From contig DBLZ01000037.1 in NCBI GenBank assembly GCA_002297545.1, positions 1 through 15,622 on the forward strand: DNA of 15,622 nucleotides, read 5' to 3'. Positions 14,116-15,622 of the stretch are shown here, in pieces. Within the stretch, counting starts at the first letter, position 1, and every line of letters starts with the position of its first letter. Source of the DNA: Prevotellaceae bacterium UBA711 (lineage in GTDB: Bacteria > Bacteroidota > Bacteroidia > Bacteroidales > Bacteroidaceae). The notes under the pieces were generated by a model, which was not told the DNA's origin, did no database searches, and saw only the letters and a list, made by a program, of their open reading frames with translations. A program made the position numbers and the translations under genes.

Positions 14116-15622
14116 TCAGGCGAGCGACATGATGTCGGCAAAGACGCCGGCCGCCGTAACCGAGGCACCGGCCCCGTAGCCCTGGATGAGCATGGGGTAC
14201 TCGTTGTAGCGCTCCGTAGTGAGCAGGACTATGTTGTTGCTGCCCTCGAGCTGGTAAAAGGGGTGGTTCGGACCTATTTCACAGAGCGAGATGGAGGCGC
14301 GGCCGTCCTCATACTTGGCCACAAAACGCCACACCTTGCCATCGCTCTCCAGGCGCTGACGCCGTTGCTCCCATGCGGCATCGAGGGATGGGAGGTTGTG
14401 CCAGAACTCATCCAGCGTGCCGTCGAAGAAGGACTGTGGCAGGAGCTGTTCGGCCTCCACGTCCTCCTGGTTGATGCGGTAGCCTGCCTCGCGAGCAAGG
14501 ATAACGAGCTTGCGCAAGACGTCCCGTCCGGAGAGGTCTATGCGCGGGTCGGGTTCGCTGTAGCCCTCGGCCTTGGCCAGGTGGACGGTGCGGCTGAAGG
14601 GAATGTCGGCCGAAATGGTGTTGAAGATGTAGTTGAGCGTGCCGCTGAGCACGGCCTCTATGCGGAGAATCTTGTCGCCGGAGTTGCAGAGGTCGTTGAT
14701 GGTGCGTATGATGGGCAGGCCTGCGCCAACGTTGGTCTCGAAGAGGAACTTCACGCCGCGTGCCTGTGCAATGTCTTTCAACTCGCGGTACTGGCCGTAG
14801 TCGCTGGAAGCGGCTATCTTGTTGGCAGCGACTATGTTGATATTGTGCGAGAGGAAGTCCTTGTAGAGCGAGGCCACGTCGGGTGAGGCGGTGCAGTCCA
14901 CAAAGACACTGTTGAAGATGTTCATGCCTATGACCTCGTGGCGGAGGCGCTCCATGTTGCTGGCGGGTGCCTCGAGGAGGCGCTGGCGGTAGCCGTCGAG
15001 TTCGAGGCCGTCGCGGGCGAACATGGCGTTGTGGCCCGAGGCTATGCCTACGACGTTGAGCTGGAGGCGGAGCTCCTGCTTGAGCTTCTCGCGCTGATGG
15101 CGTATCTGTTCTATGAGGCTGCCCCCCACGGTGCCCACTCCGCAGATAAAGAGGTTAAGCACTTGGTATTCGCTCAGAAAAAAGGAATCGTGGATGACAT
15201 TGAGCGCCTTACGGAGATATTCCTCGGCTATGACGAAGGAGATGTTGGTCTCGCTGGCGCCTTGTGCGCAGGCTATCATGCTGATACCGCTGCGCCCCAG
15301 TGTGCCGAAGAGTTTGCCGGCCACACCCGGGGTGTGCCTCATGTTCTGTCCCACGACGGCTACGGTGGCCAGTCCCTGCTGGGCCGACATGGGGTACATG
15401 GCACCCTGGGCTATCTCACGTGCGAACTCCTCGTCCAGCACGCGGCATGCCTCGGCGGCGTCCTCATCGCGCACACCTATGGAGGTGCTGTTCTCGCTGC
15501 TGGCCTGTGAGACCATGAAGACGGATATGCCGTTGTCGGCCAGGCAGGTGAATATGCGGCGGTTGACGCCTATGACGCCCACCATGGATAGTCCGGAGAC
15601 GTTGATGAGCGTGGTGCCCTTG
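14116..15622 (-). CDS. thrA: Bifunctional aspartokinase/homoserine dehydrogenase (C-terminal part)
   Basis: The frame enters from the window edge with KGTTLINVSGLSMVGV and ends at the TGA (14118-14116). The visible 501 residues cover the regulatory and dehydrogenase parts; the aspartokinase domain lies beyond 15622. Two ACT-type segments come first (SMVGVIGVNRRIFTCLADNG, and VAVVGQNMRHTPGVAGKLFG). The homoserine dehydrogenase follows, with NAD(P) loop CGVGTVGG near visible residue 160, VAANKIAAS near 265, ETNVGAGLPII near 296, and AEGYSEPDPRIDLSGRDVLR near 351-369. The Asp and Lys of DVLRK match the catalytic pair of the family. It makes aspartyl-phosphate and reduces aspartate semialdehyde to homoserine for Thr/Met synthesis, and the ACT domains suggest threonine feedback. 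The gene is intact as far as seen. The ATG at 15585 lies inside the protein and is not its start. Confidence 0.96.
   Translation of the reverse strand, partial: KGTTLINVSGLSMVGVIGVNRRIFTCLADNGISVFMVSQASSENSTSIGVRDEDAAEACRVLDEEFAREIAQGAMYPMSAQQGLATVAVVGQNMRHTPGVAGKLFGTLGRSGISMIACAQGASETNISFVIAEEYLRKALNVIHDSFFLSEYQVLNLFICGVGTVGGSLIEQIRHQREKLKQELRLQLNVVGIASGHNAMFARDGLELDGYRQRLLEAPASNMERLRHEVIGMNIFNSVFVDCTASPDVASLYKDFLSHNINIVAANKIAASSDYGQYRELKDIAQARGVKFLFETNVGAGLPIIRTINDLCNSGDKILRIEAVLSGTLNYIFNTISADIPFSRTVHLAKAEGYSEPDPRIDLSGRDVLRKLVILAREAGYRINQEDVEAEQLLPQSFFDGTLDEFWHNLPSLDAAWEQRRQRLESDGKVWRFVAKYEDGRASISLCEIGPNHPFYQLEGSNNIVLLTTERYNEYPMLIQGYGAGASVTAAGVFADIMSLA

Noticed and set aside
14023..14886. 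287-codon open frame on the plus strand
   Set aside because: It is antisense to thrA, whose motifs are unmistakable; it begins inside the intergenic palindrome.

Overview
The window looks like chromosomal DNA from a Bacteroidales bacterium, most likely Prevotellaceae. Four things point that way. Starts are preceded by A/T-rich leaders rather than Shine-Dalgarno sites, with one exception. Several leaders carry the Bacteroidetes -7 box TAnnTTTG. A DUF4831 protein is present. A large secreted protein ends in the 'IYNLAGQR..KGINIVNGK' type of C-terminus common in Prevotella. The genus is an inference. No rRNA, tRNA, CRISPR array, prophage or transposase gene was seen.

Layout. 1-780 (-) is the start of a DUF4831 exported protein, divergent from a housekeeping cluster on the + strand: hpt (902-1450), adk (1529-2107) and obgE (2155-3312), closed by a hairpin terminator at about 3338-3381. 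A new -7 box then precedes a membrane-anchored alpha/beta hydrolase (3437-4360) and a DJ-1/PfpI-type protein (4461-5072). A 58-codon coding-like frame (5097-5273) follows in the same frame after the DJ-1 stop. The gene-free stretch 5274-5797 is almost entirely two convergent copies of a structured, three-hairpin repeat with conserved spacing.

The minus strand from 10820 to 5798 is a tight four-gene operon with its own -7 box. In order it encodes an SPFH/stomatin-like protein with a C-terminal GYF_2 domain and proline-rich tail, a four-helix membrane protein, a zinc-ribbon/TPR membrane protein, and a coiled-coil membrane protein. The layout recalls the YdjG/H/I (SPFH plus zinc-ribbon membrane protein) module of Bacillus, but there is no PspA and the domains are distributed differently. 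This is the best candidate in the window for a poorly described system, probably a membrane-organising or envelope-stress assembly.

Next on the minus strand is a 748-residue secreted multidomain protein (13551-11305). A 63-residue peptide gene of a recurrent Bacteroidales short-peptide type sits 42 nt downstream, and a perfect 16-bp hairpin follows it. The intergenic stretch 13552-14115 holds a promoter, four degenerate 22-24 nt tandem units, a palindromic motif resembling one near the hydrolase promoter, and a hairpin after thrA. The window ends inside thrA (14116 to beyond 15622, -), the fused aspartokinase/homoserine dehydrogenase of threonine/methionine synthesis.

The nucleotide enzymes Hpt and Adk and the ribosome-assembly GTPase Obg form a plausible growth-linked transcription unit. 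The four-gene SPFH operon appears to be an independent membrane module. The secreted protein with its short peptide is a separate unit.
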